Of a stretch of DNA of 64,000 nt, positions 1 to 8,443 are shown piece after piece (positions within the stretch are counted from its first letter, which is position 1; every line of letters begins with the position of its first letter). The stretch is taken from positions 121,821 to 185,820 of the forward strand of contig CAMLLD010000002.1 of NCBI GenBank assembly GCA_946480785.1, read 5' to 3'. The translations under genes were made by a program, and so were the position numbers. The notes under the pieces were generated by a model, which saw nothing but the letters and a program-made list of their open reading frames with translations, made no database searches and was not told the origin of the DNA. This DNA is from an uncultured Blastocatellia bacterium (GTDB taxonomy: Bacteria > Acidobacteriota > Blastocatellia > Pyrinomonadales > Pyrinomonadaceae).

Positions 1-1
1 C

Positions 2-574
2 GACTTTTCGTCGATTGACCCATCATCCGCAACGCCGATGCAGATTGCCGCAAGCTCGATCATCGCCACCCTTCCATCGATCATGGATTGGCGGACGTTA
101 ACCTTTGCAGCGTCAGCTTTCCCACCTGACTTGTCCAGACTAGCTCCCAATAGCGTCACTCCCTTACCGCGAACGGAATGGGCAATCTGGCTCTGGCTAG
201 CAGCGAGACGCGCTAGGCTGCGCAGGCTTCCAACGTTCGGCGATTACGCAATCGCACACCCTGATTGGACAGAAGTCGATCCGCGACTAATGAAGATGAG
301 CGCACAGCTTAGGTACACAATCGATGATGATTGGCTCATATTCAAGAAGCGGAATACTCGGGACTTCGGTTTCGAGCAATTCAAGGAGATTTGTGCGGAG
401 TTGATTGGACGTAGCGAATATCGAGGGGCTGCGTTTAGCTGGGGCGACAACGCGATAAGTGATTATGCTAATCCATCAACCGGGACGGGAAACCCGATGA
501 TATGGAGGAAGATCGGAACGAACCATCATCTAACAATGGTGGTAACTCAGATCGCCAGCGTTCCCGGACTTTGA
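2..574 (+). CDS. T4 beta-like family protein, 3' part (5' end outside window)
   Basis: The frame is open from the first bases of the window to a stop at 572-574, so the true start lies upstream and the ATG at 38 is probably internal. The C-terminal half carries the pattern I associate with the phage T4 beta-protein family: FGDYAIAHPDW, then MSAQLRYTIDDDWLIFK, FSWGDNAI, a TGNPMIWRKIGTNHH stretch and a hydrophobic end. Function of the family is not established to my knowledge; members often sit beside sce7725/sce7726-type genes, and that context is found here on the opposite strand. Its last 107 bases overlap the 3' end of the facing gene. Base composition is visibly less GC-rich than the rest of the window, which hints at acquisition by transfer. 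Family assignment is from memory of the motif pattern and is fairly but not fully secure. Confidence 0.7.
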   Translation, partial: DFSSIDPSSATPMQIAASSIIATLPSIMDWRTLTFAASAFPPDLSRLAPNSVTPLPRTEWAIWLWLAARRARLRRLPTFGDYAIAHPDWTEVDPRLMKMSAQLRYTIDDDWLIFKKRNTRDFGFEQFKEICAELIGRSEYRGAAFSWGDNAISDYANPSTGTGNPMIWRKIGTNHHLTMVVTQIASVPGL

Positions 575-1124
575 GAGTATGCCGGACGCGATCTCTTAAC
601 TCATCAATCGGCAGGGTCTCGGCAAGTGTTCGCCAGAGCACGCGCCGAGACTTTCCGGCCACTCCCTTTTTCATTCCTAGAGAACTGAGGATCGCAACGA
701 CCTCAGGACGCCAAAGTAATTGGGCCACCGAATATGGATCAACGCCGGGGTTTTCTTGGGGCTGTCGAACGAGACGGAACGATAAATCGCCCTGTTCAGA
801 CAAAGTCGCAATCACTCCCCACCACTCAGGAATCAAGGGAATCGTCTTATTGATGTGGAATTCGCTCGCAACGATGGTTACATAGTCCAACGCTTTGCTA
901 TATACCTCGACTTGATGAGGCAGTCGCTGAAGTGTGTCTCGCTCGCTCTTTATCTCATATCCGCTCAACGATCCATTGACTACCGCGAGATCAATTCGAG
1001 CGTTGCCCTGACACAGACCAAGCTCGTCAATAAATAGGGTCTCGCAGGCATAGGGTCGATGAACCCGCGCTAATTCTCTGTGGAGGCCTGTGCGAATATC
1101 GAGGTCACGCATTTTTGTAGACAC
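468..1124 (-). CDS. sce7726 family protein
   Basis: This 218-residue protein begins M-S-T-K-MRDLDIR and contains CETLFIDELGLCQGNARIDLAVVN followed by GYEIKSERDTLQRL and a YSKALDYVTIV segment. The acidic/lysine pattern (RIDLAVVN...GYEIKS) resembles the core of PD-(D/E)XK nucleases, which fits how the sce7726 family is usually viewed, but catalysis is not shown here. I chose the GTG at 1124 because AGGAG sits five bases before it; an in-frame ATG lies at 1112 and the frame stays open to 1187. The 3' end overlaps the facing beta-like gene by 107 bases. The pair may be a small defence or phage-derived module; that is inference from gene company only. Confidence 0.75.
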   Translation of the reverse strand: MSTKMRDLDIRTGLHRELARVHRPYACETLFIDELGLCQGNARIDLAVVNGSLSGYEIKSERDTLQRLPHQVEVYSKALDYVTIVASEFHINKTIPLIPEWWGVIATLSEQGDLSFRLVRQPQENPGVDPYSVAQLLWRPEVVAILSSLGMKKGVAGKSRRVLWRTLAETLPIDELRDRVRHTLKVRERWRSELPPLLDDGSFRSSSISSGFPSRLMD

Positions 1125-1128
1125 GTCA

Positions 1129-1164
1129 ACTCCTGAGTTGGTATGATTTCGGCCAACTCGGAGT
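1129..1164 (-). promoter_or_regulatory. Inverted repeat covering the ribosome-binding site of the sce7726 gene
   Basis: Two arms, 1129-1141 (ACTCCTGAGTTGG) and 1153-1164 (CCAACTCGGAGT), pair over 12 bases with one bulged T and an 11-nt loop. The AGGAG used by the GTG start at 1124 lies inside the gene-proximal arm. The structure could hide the ribosome-binding site in the mRNA or be an operator for a dimeric regulator. The symmetry is seen directly; the role is inferred. Confidence 0.5.
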
Positions 1165-1397
1165 CGAAAGATTCCAACAGGCCGCAACCGGAGTGAGACC
1201 GCTTGCGGCTTTCGCCTTTTAGAATAGTACCATTGAGTGTCAAGGAAACGCCCGCGCTAAGCCGTTAACAGTTCGCGCACTGTCCAAACATGCTTAGCGA
1301 TTCCGCTTTCCATTGCGGGCGTGCAACGAATAGAACTGTCAACGCGGCAGAAATTATACCAGCAGAAATACAAGCTCATCATTGCGTGTAGGTTCTC

Positions 1398-1640
1398 GGT
1401 AGTGCGTCAGTTTGAAATTACGCCGAAGGCGTTCGCTAATTTCAGCCCGGGGTTCGAACGTAGTGAGAACCCTGGGTCCAAAAAAAGAAATGCGTTGAAC
1501 CCTGAAAGGGTTTTGGCTTGCGGCGAACCCCTTCAGGGTTGATTTGATCTCTAATGCCGTACCCTGGGTTGTCGCTGCGCTCCAACCCAGGGCTGAGATT
1601 AGCGCACGCCTTCGGCGTAATTTCAAACTGACGCACTACC
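1398..1640. repeat. Palindromic repeat element A1 with 51-nt terminal inverted repeats
   Basis: The ends 1398-1448 and 1590-1640 are reverse complements at 49 of 51 positions. Inside lie three smaller hairpins: about 1447-1476 (GGGTTC...GAACCC), 1498-1542 (AACCCTGAAAGGGTT facing AACCCCTTCAGGGTT) and 1562-1592 (CCCTGGGTTG...CAACCCAGGG). No convincing open frame or target-site duplication was found. A related, reverse-oriented arrangement occurs near 23.6 kb. It looks like a non-autonomous REP/MITE-type element. The rest of the 1125-1741 gap (1188-1397 and 1641-1741) holds no gene that I can support. Confidence 0.8.
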
Positions 1641-1741
1641 TAATTTAGGGCCTTGTGGTGTTAGTCAGGCGGAGCGTACCATCAGCGCGCAGCTCATCAC
1701 GCTTTGCGATCTCTTGAACCTCCGAGAAAAGGAACTCACTA

Positions 1742-3316
1742 ATGCGCCAGGTCTCTCCACTAAAACTACTTCGACGTGAAATTAGCTGGGCCTTCGTAGT
1801 TGTTCTGTCGTGCGCGCTCACGTTGGCAGCACAGTCGACGGCCCAACGAGCCGCGGCGGAACAAAAAACAGCCGCCTACTTCGAGTCGATTCGCAAATCG
1901 CCGCCGCAGCAATTGGCCTTTCTGCTGATGATGCCGAAGGGCGGAGACCTGCACAATCATCTTTCCGGCGCGATTTACGCCGAGAGTTACATCGCCTGGG
2001 CCGCGGAAGCAGGACTATGCGTCAACAACCGCACGATGGCGCTCGCTGTTCCGGCGTCGCCATCGCAGTGCAACTCCGAACAAACGCCGGCGAATGCAGC
2101 GCTCACCAATGGCGTCCTCTACCGGCAGATGGTCGACGCGTGGTCCATGCGCAACTGGCAGCTCTCGGGCCAGAGCGGTCACGATCATTTCTTCGATGCG
2201 TTCGGCAAGTTTGGCGCTGCGACCTACAACAACAGCGGCCGCATGCTCGCCGCGGCCGTGATGAACGCTGCGCGCGGCAGGGTTCTTTACGTCGAGTTTA
2301 TGTTGACTCCGGACGGCACGCCGACTGGCGTCGCCTCCAGTCAAATCGGAGACAAAGTGGGCTGGGACGGAAACGTCGAAGCAACGCTCAACAAGCTGAA
2401 AGCCGCCGGCATCGATAGCGCTGCCGAGATCGGCATCAAGAACCTCCAGGCGATGGAGGCCGAGAAGAACCAGTTGTTGAAGTGTGGTACGCCGCAAGCC
2501 GACCCGGGTTGCGCGGTCACGATCCGTTACGTGGCCCAGGTCGCGCGCAACAGCTCGCTCGGTCAGGTGTACGCGCAGATGGTGACGGGTCTCGCGCTCG
2601 CGAATAATCCGAATTCGAAAGTCGTCGCCTTGAATTTGGTGCAGGGCGAAGATGGTCTCAACTCGATGCAGAACTTCTCGGAGCACATGGAGATGTTGAA
2701 GTTTCTGCGCGGCCTTTATCCGCGCGCTCACGTCACCCTACATGCCGGCGAGCTTGCTCCGGGGCTGGTGCCGCCCGATGGTTTGACGTTTCACATTCGC
2801 GAGTCAGTGATGGTTGCGGGCGCAGAACGGATCGGACACGGTGTCGATCTGCTGCATGAGACGGCGCCGTTTGCGCTGTTGAAAGAGATGGCGCGCCGCA
2901 ATGTGATGGTGGAGATCTGTTTGTCGAGCAACGATCTGATTCTCGGCATCTCCGGCGCGCAGCATCCACTCGCGACTTACCTCGAGTATGGCGTGCCGGT
3001 CGCGCTGGCGACGGATGATGAAGGTGTGGCGCGTTCGGAAATGTCGATGGAGTTTTTGAAAGCGGCGACGGACCAGGGCCTCGGGTATCTGCAACTCAAG
3101 GCGATGGCGCGTAACAGTCTTCAGTATGCCTTCATCGCGGGACAGAGTTTGTGGAGCGATGGACGAAAGTTTGTTCCCGTGGCGCAGTGTGCGCGTGACA
3201 TCGAGGGAGTAAAAACCAATTCGAATGCTTGCCTTCAGTTTTTGGCAGGCAGTGAAAAGGCGAAGCTGCAGTGGGAACTCGAGCAGTACTTCGCTGAGTT
3301 TGAGCGCCAGTGGTGA
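1742..3316 (+). CDS. Exported adenosine deaminase-like metallohydrolase
   Basis: The 524-residue protein starts with a basic then hydrophobic segment ending near AQS/TAQ (residues 10-35), a likely signal peptide. The deaminase fold motifs appear in order: GGDLHNHLSGAIYAE (metal-binding H71 and H73), HAGE near residue 334, RIGHG near 364, CLSSN, and ATDDEG near 424. This is the layout of adenosine deaminase and the larger secreted ADGF/CECR1-like relatives, which are about this long; classical bacterial Add is near 330 residues. It probably deaminates adenosine or a related nucleoside outside the cytoplasm. A GGAA-type ribosome-binding site precedes the ATG. The gene converges on the molybdenum hydroxylase operon. 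Substrate is inferred from family only. Confidence 0.85.
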   Translation: MRQVSPLKLLRREISWAFVVVLSCALTLAAQSTAQRAAAEQKTAAYFESIRKSPPQQLAFLLMMPKGGDLHNHLSGAIYAESYIAWAAEAGLCVNNRTMALAVPASPSQCNSEQTPANAALTNGVLYRQMVDAWSMRNWQLSGQSGHDHFFDAFGKFGAATYNNSGRMLAAAVMNAARGRVLYVEFMLTPDGTPTGVASSQIGDKVGWDGNVEATLNKLKAAGIDSAAEIGIKNLQAMEAEKNQLLKCGTPQADPGCAVTIRYVAQVARNSSLGQVYAQMVTGLALANNPNSKVVALNLVQGEDGLNSMQNFSEHMEMLKFLRGLYPRAHVTLHAGELAPGLVPPDGLTFHIRESVMVAGAERIGHGVDLLHETAPFALLKEMARRNVMVEICLSSNDLILGISGAQHPLATYLEYGVPVALATDDEGVARSEMSMEFLKAATDQGLGYLQLKAMARNSLQYAFIAGQSLWSDGRKFVPVAQCARDIEGVKTNSNACLQFLAGSEKAKLQWELEQYFAEFERQW

Positions 3317-3338
3317 ACCTGCTCACGTAAGCAGGTTC
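3315..3338. terminator. Hairpin between convergent genes
   Basis: GAACCTGCT at 3315-3323 pairs perfectly with AGCAGGTTC at 3330-3338 around a 6-nt loop. It spans the stop codons of both the deaminase and the molybdopterin-binding subunit gene, so it could end transcription from both sides. There is no long T-run, so efficiency is uncertain. Confidence 0.5.
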
Positions 3339-5572
3339 TCGATCCTCACCGGCAGCTCGCGAACACGAACGCCGGTCGCGTGATGAACCGCATCGGTAAT
3401 CGCCGCCGCTATACCGGCGAGACCGATCTCGCCGATGCCGCGCGCGCCAAGCTCGTTGATCTCCTTGTCGGGAAAGTCGAGAAAGTGCACGTCGATCGGC
3501 GGCGCGTCCGCGTTCACCGTCATGATGTAATCGGCGAGGTTGCTGTTGATAGGCGCGCCGTTCTGCGGATCGTAAGAGGTCTCTTCAAACAGCGCCATGC
3601 CGATGCCCATCACCACCGCGCCCTGGATCTGATTGCGGCCGGTGAGCGTGTTCAGGATGCGGCCGGCATCCATCACTGTCACCACGCGGCCCACACGCAA
3701 GCGAGCGATCTCCGGCTGCCACGTCACTTCGACAAAGTGACAACCAAAAGAATGCAGCGAGAATTTCGGGTTCGGCACAAAAGCCGTCTGTTCAGCACTG
3801 CCGCTGCCTGTAACCAGCCGTGCATTCGCCCTGCGTAACACATCGCCGAAAGGCACGCCCTTCCCAACTCCTTCGGCTTTGACGAAAACGCGCCCGCCTT
3901 CAAGCGCGAGATCTTCCGGTTTGTGTCCGAGGAAAGGTGAACCGGGCGTGGAGACCGCCACGATCAGCAACGACGTGATCGCCTCATCGGCAGCCTTGAA
4001 GACCGCCGGGATCACCGAGCTCGTTGCCAGCGACCCACCCGAGATTGGACCATCGGGAAGCGAGCTGTCACCGAGCTCGACTTCGATCTTGTCGACGGGC
4101 ACACCAGTCTTTTCCGACGCGAGCTGCGCCAGGATCGTGTAAGTGCCGGTGCCGATGTCCTGCGTGCCGCAAGCGACACGTACGGTGCCGTCGTCGCGCA
4201 ACAGCATGTTTGCCTGCGCAGCGAAACGTCCCGCAACCCACGCGGCGCCCGCCATGCCCCAGCCGAGCGTCAGACCATCACGCTTCATGGAACCGACCGC
4301 CGGATTGCGTTTGGACCAGCCGAACTTCTCCGCGCCGAGATTCAAACACTCCACGTAGTGTCGTGATGAAAAGGGAAGGTTGTTTGACTCGTCTAACTTC
4401 GGCTCGTTGAGCAGACGAAACTGCACTGGGTCGATCTTCAATCGTTCGGCCATCTCGTTCATCGCCGATTCGGTGGCGTAGAGTCCCGGCACAGCGCCTG
4501 GACCACGCATGTCCGCGGTGGCGCCGATGTTTCGTCGCGCCCGACCGAACGTCACGCGGAGGTTCGGAACGCTGTAGTGAAACGGCGTCGCTTCACCGCA
4601 GTCTTCGTGATACTGATCGCTCATCGAGAGGTGATAGATGTAATCATGCTCGAACGAGACGAGTTTGCCCGCGGGTGTCGCACCGATACGCACGCGCTGC
4701 TGCGTGCGTGCGCGATGGCCCACCGACTGAAACATCATCCGGCGACTGACGACCAGCTTTACGGGTTTGCCCACCTGGCGCGCCGCCGCGACAGCGAGGG
4801 GAACATGCGTCCACGGATAGAGCTTGCCGCCAAAACCCGAACCAAGAAACTTCGAGATCACGCGCACGTTCTCGTTAGGCAAGCCGAACATCTGCGCGAG
4901 CACGCCGCGCATGTTGACCACGCCTTGAGTCGAGTCGTAGAGCGTCAACATCTGGCCGTCCCAGATCGCGGTGGTGGAGTGCAACTCGAGCGGGTTGTGT
5001 GTTTCGGCAGGCGTGACGTAGGTCTCGTCAAGCTTTACCGGCGCACTCGCGAAAGCGGCTGCGGCGTCACCACGGTTACTTTGCAGCCGCGGCACTGGTC
5101 CATAAGCGGTGAGAATAACGTCGGGATCGTCGCCCGCTTCGAGATGCGCTGCGACGTTTGGTTTTTCTTTCGCGTAGGTCGCACGGACTGCATCCGCGGC
5201 GGCTTTCGCGGCTTCGAATGTGTCGGCAACAGCGAGCGCGATGTACTGGCCATAGTAACGAATCACGTCGTCTTCAAACGGCGGCCGCCGTTCGAGACAC
5301 ACGCGGTCGAAGCCCGGCGCTTGAGTGGAACGAAAGATCTTTCCGATGTTGGCGCGATGCAGGATCGCGCGGACGTTCGGCATCTTCTCCGCCGCCGAAG
5401 TATCGAGCGTTAGCAGTTTGCCATTCGCGATCGTCGCTTCAACGGGAACGCCGTAAAGCATGCCGGGGAAGTTGAAGTCGGACGTGTACTGCGCGAGGCC
5501 GGTGACTTTGCGTGGGCCATCGATGCGCTGTGTGTCGCGTCCGAGCGGAGAAGTTGCGGGTGTTGTCGCCAT
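3323..5572 (-). CDS. paoC: Molybdopterin-binding subunit of a xanthine dehydrogenase-family aldehyde oxidoreductase
   Basis: This 749-residue subunit holds the molybdenum cofactor active site of a three-subunit hydroxylase. Visible family features are an N-terminal a/b-hammerhead-type region, GSGFGGKLYPW near residue 245, RGPGAVPGLYATESAMNEMA near 355, the GTQDIGTGTYTIL loop near 470, and the C-terminal GARGIGEIGLAG, whose glutamate matches the general base of the family. Its length and its two partners match the periplasmic PaoABC (YagTSR) type. It is the last gene of the operon: AGGAG precedes the ATG, and the gap to the FAD subunit gene is 18 bases. Likely substrates are aldehydes or N-heterocycles. 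It has no leader of its own, so it would have to be exported as a complex through the leader on the iron-sulfur subunit. Confidence 0.9.
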   Translation of the reverse strand: MATTPATSPLGRDTQRIDGPRKVTGLAQYTSDFNFPGMLYGVPVEATIANGKLLTLDTSAAEKMPNVRAILHRANIGKIFRSTQAPGFDRVCLERRPPFEDDVIRYYGQYIALAVADTFEAAKAAADAVRATYAKEKPNVAAHLEAGDDPDVILTAYGPVPRLQSNRGDAAAAFASAPVKLDETYVTPAETHNPLELHSTTAIWDGQMLTLYDSTQGVVNMRGVLAQMFGLPNENVRVISKFLGSGFGGKLYPWTHVPLAVAAARQVGKPVKLVVSRRMMFQSVGHRARTQQRVRIGATPAGKLVSFEHDYIYHLSMSDQYHEDCGEATPFHYSVPNLRVTFGRARRNIGATADMRGPGAVPGLYATESAMNEMAERLKIDPVQFRLLNEPKLDESNNLPFSSRHYVECLNLGAEKFGWSKRNPAVGSMKRDGLTLGWGMAGAAWVAGRFAAQANMLLRDDGTVRVACGTQDIGTGTYTILAQLASEKTGVPVDKIEVELGDSSLPDGPISGGSLATSSVIPAVFKAADEAITSLLIVAVSTPGSPFLGHKPEDLALEGGRVFVKAEGVGKGVPFGDVLRRANARLVTGSGSAEQTAFVPNPKFSLHSFGCHFVEVTWQPEIARLRVGRVVTVMDAGRILNTLTGRNQIQGAVVMGIGMALFEETSYDPQNGAPINSNLADYIMTVNADAPPIDVHFLDFPDKEINELGARGIGEIGLAGIAAAITDAVHHATGVRVRELPVRIENLLT

Positions 5573-5590
5573 GATTTCAACTCCTGAAAT

Positions 5591-6592
5591 TCAGCTAGCC
5601 GCGGCCGTGCGCAGTGCGTAAGTCAAACAACGCTTCGCGAGTTCGATCTTGAAGCGGTTCTCGCTTTGCGGCTTTGCGCCTTGCAACGCCGCCTCGGCGG
5701 CGAGTCGGAAGGTCGCGTCGTTTGCAGGCTTGCCGGTTAGTGCGGCTTCGGCTTCCGGCGAGCGCCACGGCTTCGTGCCTACGCCACCGAGCGCGATGCG
5801 CGCACGCGTGATCTTGCCGCTCGCGATCGTGAGCACCACTGCCGCCGATGCGAGCGCAAATTCGTAAGACGCACGATCGCGTAACTTGAGATATAGGTGC
5901 TTGCTGCCGGGCATCGCCGGCGGGAGCGAGACGTGCGTGATCAGATCGCCAGGCTCGAGCACAGTCTCACGCTCGGGTGTGTTGCCGGGCAAAAGATGAA
6001 AGTCGCCGAAAGCGACTGTGCGCGTTCCTTTTGGTCCCTGAATGTGAATCGTCGCAGCCAACGCTGCGAGCGCGATGCACATGTCGGACGGGTTCGTCGC
6101 GATGCAGCGATCGCTCGTGCCGAGGATCGCGAGCGTGCGATTGTGACCCGTGATCGCCGGACAGCCGGTGCCGCGCTCGCGCTTGTTGCACGGCATCGCG
6201 GTGTCGCGGAAGTAAACGCAGCGTGTGCGTTGCAACAGGTTGCCGCCGACCGTGGCCATGTTGCGTATCTGCGCCGAAGCACCTTGAAGGATCGCTTGCG
6301 ACAGCACCGAGTAATCACGTTGTACTTTCGCGTGATACGCGAGATCCGAGTTCCGGACCATGGCGCCGATCATCAACCCGCTGTCCGCTGTGTCTTCGAT
6401 CTTGTCGAACGGCAGACGATTGATGTCGAGCACGCGATCGGGAGTCTCGACGTTGAGTTTCATCAGATCGATCAGCGTTGTGCCGCCACCCATAAACCGC
6501 ACGTCTGCGCCCTGCTGCGCCGTCTTCGCGCGCGCGGCGGTGGCGATCGCGGCGGCGGGATCTGCCGGCCGAATAAATTCGAAGTTATGCAT
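5591..6592 (-). CDS. paoB: FAD-binding subunit of PaoABC-like oxidoreductase
   Basis: The 333-residue protein has the FAD-binding loops GGGTTLIDLMKLN near residue 37 and TVGGNLLQRTRC near 120, followed by the CO-dehydrogenase flavoprotein C-terminal domain. Between them lies RCVYFRDTAMPCNKRERGTGC, the cysteine-rich insertion that in the PaoB type binds an extra 4Fe-4S cluster. Its role is to pass electrons from the molybdenum subunit and iron-sulfur clusters onward. GGAG precedes the ATG, and the gene lies between the iron-sulfur and molybdenum subunit genes with short gaps, so co-translation is likely. Confidence 0.9.
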   Translation of the reverse strand: MHNFEFIRPADPAAAIATAARAKTAQQGADVRFMGGGTTLIDLMKLNVETPDRVLDINRLPFDKIEDTADSGLMIGAMVRNSDLAYHAKVQRDYSVLSQAILQGASAQIRNMATVGGNLLQRTRCVYFRDTAMPCNKRERGTGCPAITGHNRTLAILGTSDRCIATNPSDMCIALAALAATIHIQGPKGTRTVAFGDFHLLPGNTPERETVLEPGDLITHVSLPPAMPGSKHLYLKLRDRASYEFALASAAVVLTIASGKITRARIALGGVGTKPWRSPEAEAALTGKPANDATFRLAAEAALQGAKPQSENRFKIELAKRCLTYALRTAAAS

Positions 6593-6614
6593 GGTCCACT
6601 CCTGCTCCCGCGTT

Positions 6615-7241
6615 CTATGCGCTCTTTCGCACCTGTTGAATCGCGGCGACGATATTCGCGTAAGCGCCGCAGCGGCAGATGTTGCCGCTCATCAATTCCT
6701 TCACGGCCGCGTCGTCAGGACCGCAGGGCTCCTTGAGCAACGCCACCGCCGACATGATTTGGCCTGACGTGCAGTAACCGCACTGATAACCGTCGCATTC
6801 GAGGAAAGCCGCTTGCATCGGGTGCAGTGCGTCCGGCGTGCCGAGTCCTTCGATCGTCGTGATCTCGTGCCCATCGTGCATCAGGGCGAGGTTGAGACAT
6901 GACAGCACGCGTTTGCCGTTGACGTGCACCGTGCACGCGCCGCACTGCCCGTGATCGCAACCCTTCTTCGTGCCGGTGAGCGTCACGGTTTCGCGAAGGC
7001 AATCCAGCAGCGTTGTGCGCGGATCGAGTTGTAGTTTGTGGTCCTTGCCGTTGATCCGCAGCGTGATCGGGACCGCGCCGTCGACGACCGGATGACTAAC
7101 ATCGCTGGCGCGTGTCTCTTCAACAGCGCCAGTCGCGTGTACAGGCAAGCACGCCGAGATCACACCCGCGGCCGCCGTGGTTCCGGTTGATTTTAGAAAC
7201 TTACGTCGCGACCGATCGACTGGACCAAGATCATCTGACAT
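6615..7241 (-). CDS. paoA: 2Fe-2S subunit of PaoABC-like oxidoreductase, twin-arginine leader
   Basis: The 208-residue protein begins with a twin-arginine leader (SRRKFLKSTG, then a hydrophobic stretch ending near residue 37), so the holoenzyme should be periplasmic. Two 2Fe-2S motifs are clear: CDHGQCGACTVHVNG for the plant-ferredoxin-like cluster, and CGYCTSGQIM plus the CRCG near the end for the second. It is the first gene of the operon and has a strong GGAGG ribosome-binding site. No dedicated molybdenum cofactor maturation factor (PaoD/XdhC type) is seen nearby. Confidence 0.92.
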   Translation of the reverse strand: MSDDLGPVDRSRRKFLKSTGTTAAAGVISACLPVHATGAVEETRASDVSHPVVDGAVPITLRINGKDHKLQLDPRTTLLDCLRETVTLTGTKKGCDHGQCGACTVHVNGKRVLSCLNLALMHDGHEITTIEGLGTPDALHPMQAAFLECDGYQCGYCTSGQIMSAVALLKEPCGPDDAAVKELMSGNICRCGAYANIVAAIQQVRKSA

Positions 7242-7271
7242 TCCGGACCTCCGTTTTGCTATAAATCGTTT

Positions 7272-7907
7272 TTAGTTATCACGACCGAGTCTAACTGCCG
7301 TCTTCACCAAATCGGCGACGGAATCGAGCTTCATCTTCTGCATCACTTTGCCGCGATGAGCTTTGACGGTGATCTCACTGATCCCGAGTTTCAAACCGAT
7401 CTGTTTATTCAACATGCCGGAGACGACCAGGCGCATCACTTCCTGTTCGCGCGGCGTGAGTGAATCGTAACTGGCCCGCAGCGTCATCAGCTCAGCCTGA
7501 TCGTCGAGCACTGCCGCGCTGCGCTCGATGGCGTGCCGGATGGCTGTTAACAACACCTCGTCATCGAATGGCTTGGTTAAGAACTCGACTGCTCCCGCCT
7601 TCATGGCTTGGACCGTCATCGGCACGTCGCCGTGTCCGGTGATGAAGATGATCGGCATGTCGGAACGTTCCGACGCGATCAGCTTCTGCAATTCAAGACC
7701 GTTGAGATCCGGAAGAGAAACGTCGAGTACTAAACAGCATGGCATTGTTGCGCGCGGACGCGCAAGAAATTCCGCCGCAGACGCGAATGTCTCCGGATGC
7801 CAGCCGGCGAATTGGATCAACAACTCGAGCGACTCGCGCACGGAGACGTCGTCGTCAACCACAAACACGACCGGCTGGATTTGTGACTTGGGTGCTGCGG
7901 GCGTCAT
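7272..7907 (-). CDS. FixJ/NarL-type response regulator (receiver plus LuxR HTH)
   Basis: The 211-residue protein has an N-terminal receiver domain (acidic VVDDD at 16-20, phospho-acceptor D62 in LVLDVSLPD, FITGHGD, and the K in FLTKPF) and a C-terminal LuxR helix-turn-helix (LTPREQEVMRLVVSGMLNKQIG... ITVKAHRGKVMQKM). It should bind DNA when phosphorylated. It lies 21 bases downstream of a receiver-only gene, and both are divergent from the epoxide hydrolase. The PAS kinase encoded at 9.7-12.0 kb is the most likely partner. Confidence 0.92.
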   Translation of the reverse strand: MTPAAPKSQIQPVVFVVDDDVSVRESLELLIQFAGWHPETFASAAEFLARPRATMPCCLVLDVSLPDLNGLELQKLIASERSDMPIIFITGHGDVPMTVQAMKAGAVEFLTKPFDDEVLLTAIRHAIERSAAVLDDQAELMTLRASYDSLTPREQEVMRLVVSGMLNKQIGLKLGISEITVKAHRGKVMQKMKLDSVADLVKTAVRLGRDN

Positions 7908-7928
7908 ATCGATCCAACGGCAGAAAAT

Positions 7929-8300
7929 TCAACTCACTCCCAGCGCCGTGTTAAGCGCCGCCAAAAGATCCGTCGGCTCAAAGGGCTTGAACAGACAATC
8001 CACAGCGCCTTCTGCGATCAAGTGAGGCCGCGTGGTCGCGTCGCGCTGGCCGGTGATGAAGACGATCGGGATCGAGTACTCACGAAGTCTTAGCTCTCGC
8101 TGTAGATCCGGTCCGGTCATCCCGGGCATCGCAACGTCCAGCACGAGACAGTTGGTGTCAGCAACTATCTCGGAAGCCAGGAATTCTTCGGCCGACGAGA
8201 ACGTTTGCGCTTCGAAGCCCAATTCGTTGAGCAGGTCGGGAAGCGACTCGCGTACTGACTCGTCGTCATCAACCACCGTTATGAGGGGGCGTTGAATCAT
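7929..8300 (-). CDS. Single-domain response regulator (receiver only)
   Basis: From the ATG at 8300 this is a 123-residue stand-alone receiver: VVDDDESVRESL at 9-20, phospho-acceptor D55 in LVLDVAMPG, VFITGQ, and K in CLFKPF. The reading frame stays open to 8465 but the extra residues do not resemble a receiver and would cover the promoter region, so I use 8300. It has no output domain, so it may act as a phosphate sink or as a phosphotransfer or protein-interaction switch for the kinase and the LuxR-type regulator next to it. Confidence 0.88.
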   Translation of the reverse strand: MIQRPLITVVDDDESVRESLPDLLNELGFEAQTFSSAEEFLASEIVADTNCLVLDVAMPGMTGPDLQRELRLREYSIPIVFITGQRDATTRPHLIAEGAVDCLFKPFEPTDLLAALNTALGVS

Positions 8301-8346
8301 GTCGGGGAGAATGCACTTTATCAAAACCGGATGTCCATCATACTTT

Positions 8347-8374
8347 GGTATCGATCGATACCTTAGTGCAATAG
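8347..8374 (+). promoter_or_regulatory. Putative operator/promoter, copy A
   Basis: A perfect 16-bp palindrome GGTATCGATCGATACC (8347-8362) is followed ten bases after its TATCGATCGATA core by AATAG (8370-8374), a possible -10-like hexamer CAATAG. The same arrangement with identical spacing occurs at 12043-12071. Here it lies 70 bp before the epoxide hydrolase start and about 47 bp before the receiver gene on the other strand. I infer a binding site for a dimeric regulator, with the adjacent FixJ-type regulator as first candidate. Confidence 0.6.
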
Positions 8375-8443
8375 CTTCGCCTCCTCGCGTGTGGTCTACT
8401 CCGCCCACTCCAAATCGAAATTCAGGTTTAAAGGAAGGACACG

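Noticed and set aside
1354..1636. Open frames in repeat element A1
   Set aside because: They run through the inverted repeats on both strands with near-identical pieces, as expected of palindromes, and have no domain features.
1742..7241. A purine catabolic operon (adenosine deaminase plus xanthine dehydrogenase)
   Set aside because: The genes are convergent, not co-transcribed, and the hydroxylase has the PaoABC aldehyde oxidoreductase layout with a periplasmic leader rather than that of xanthine dehydrogenase.
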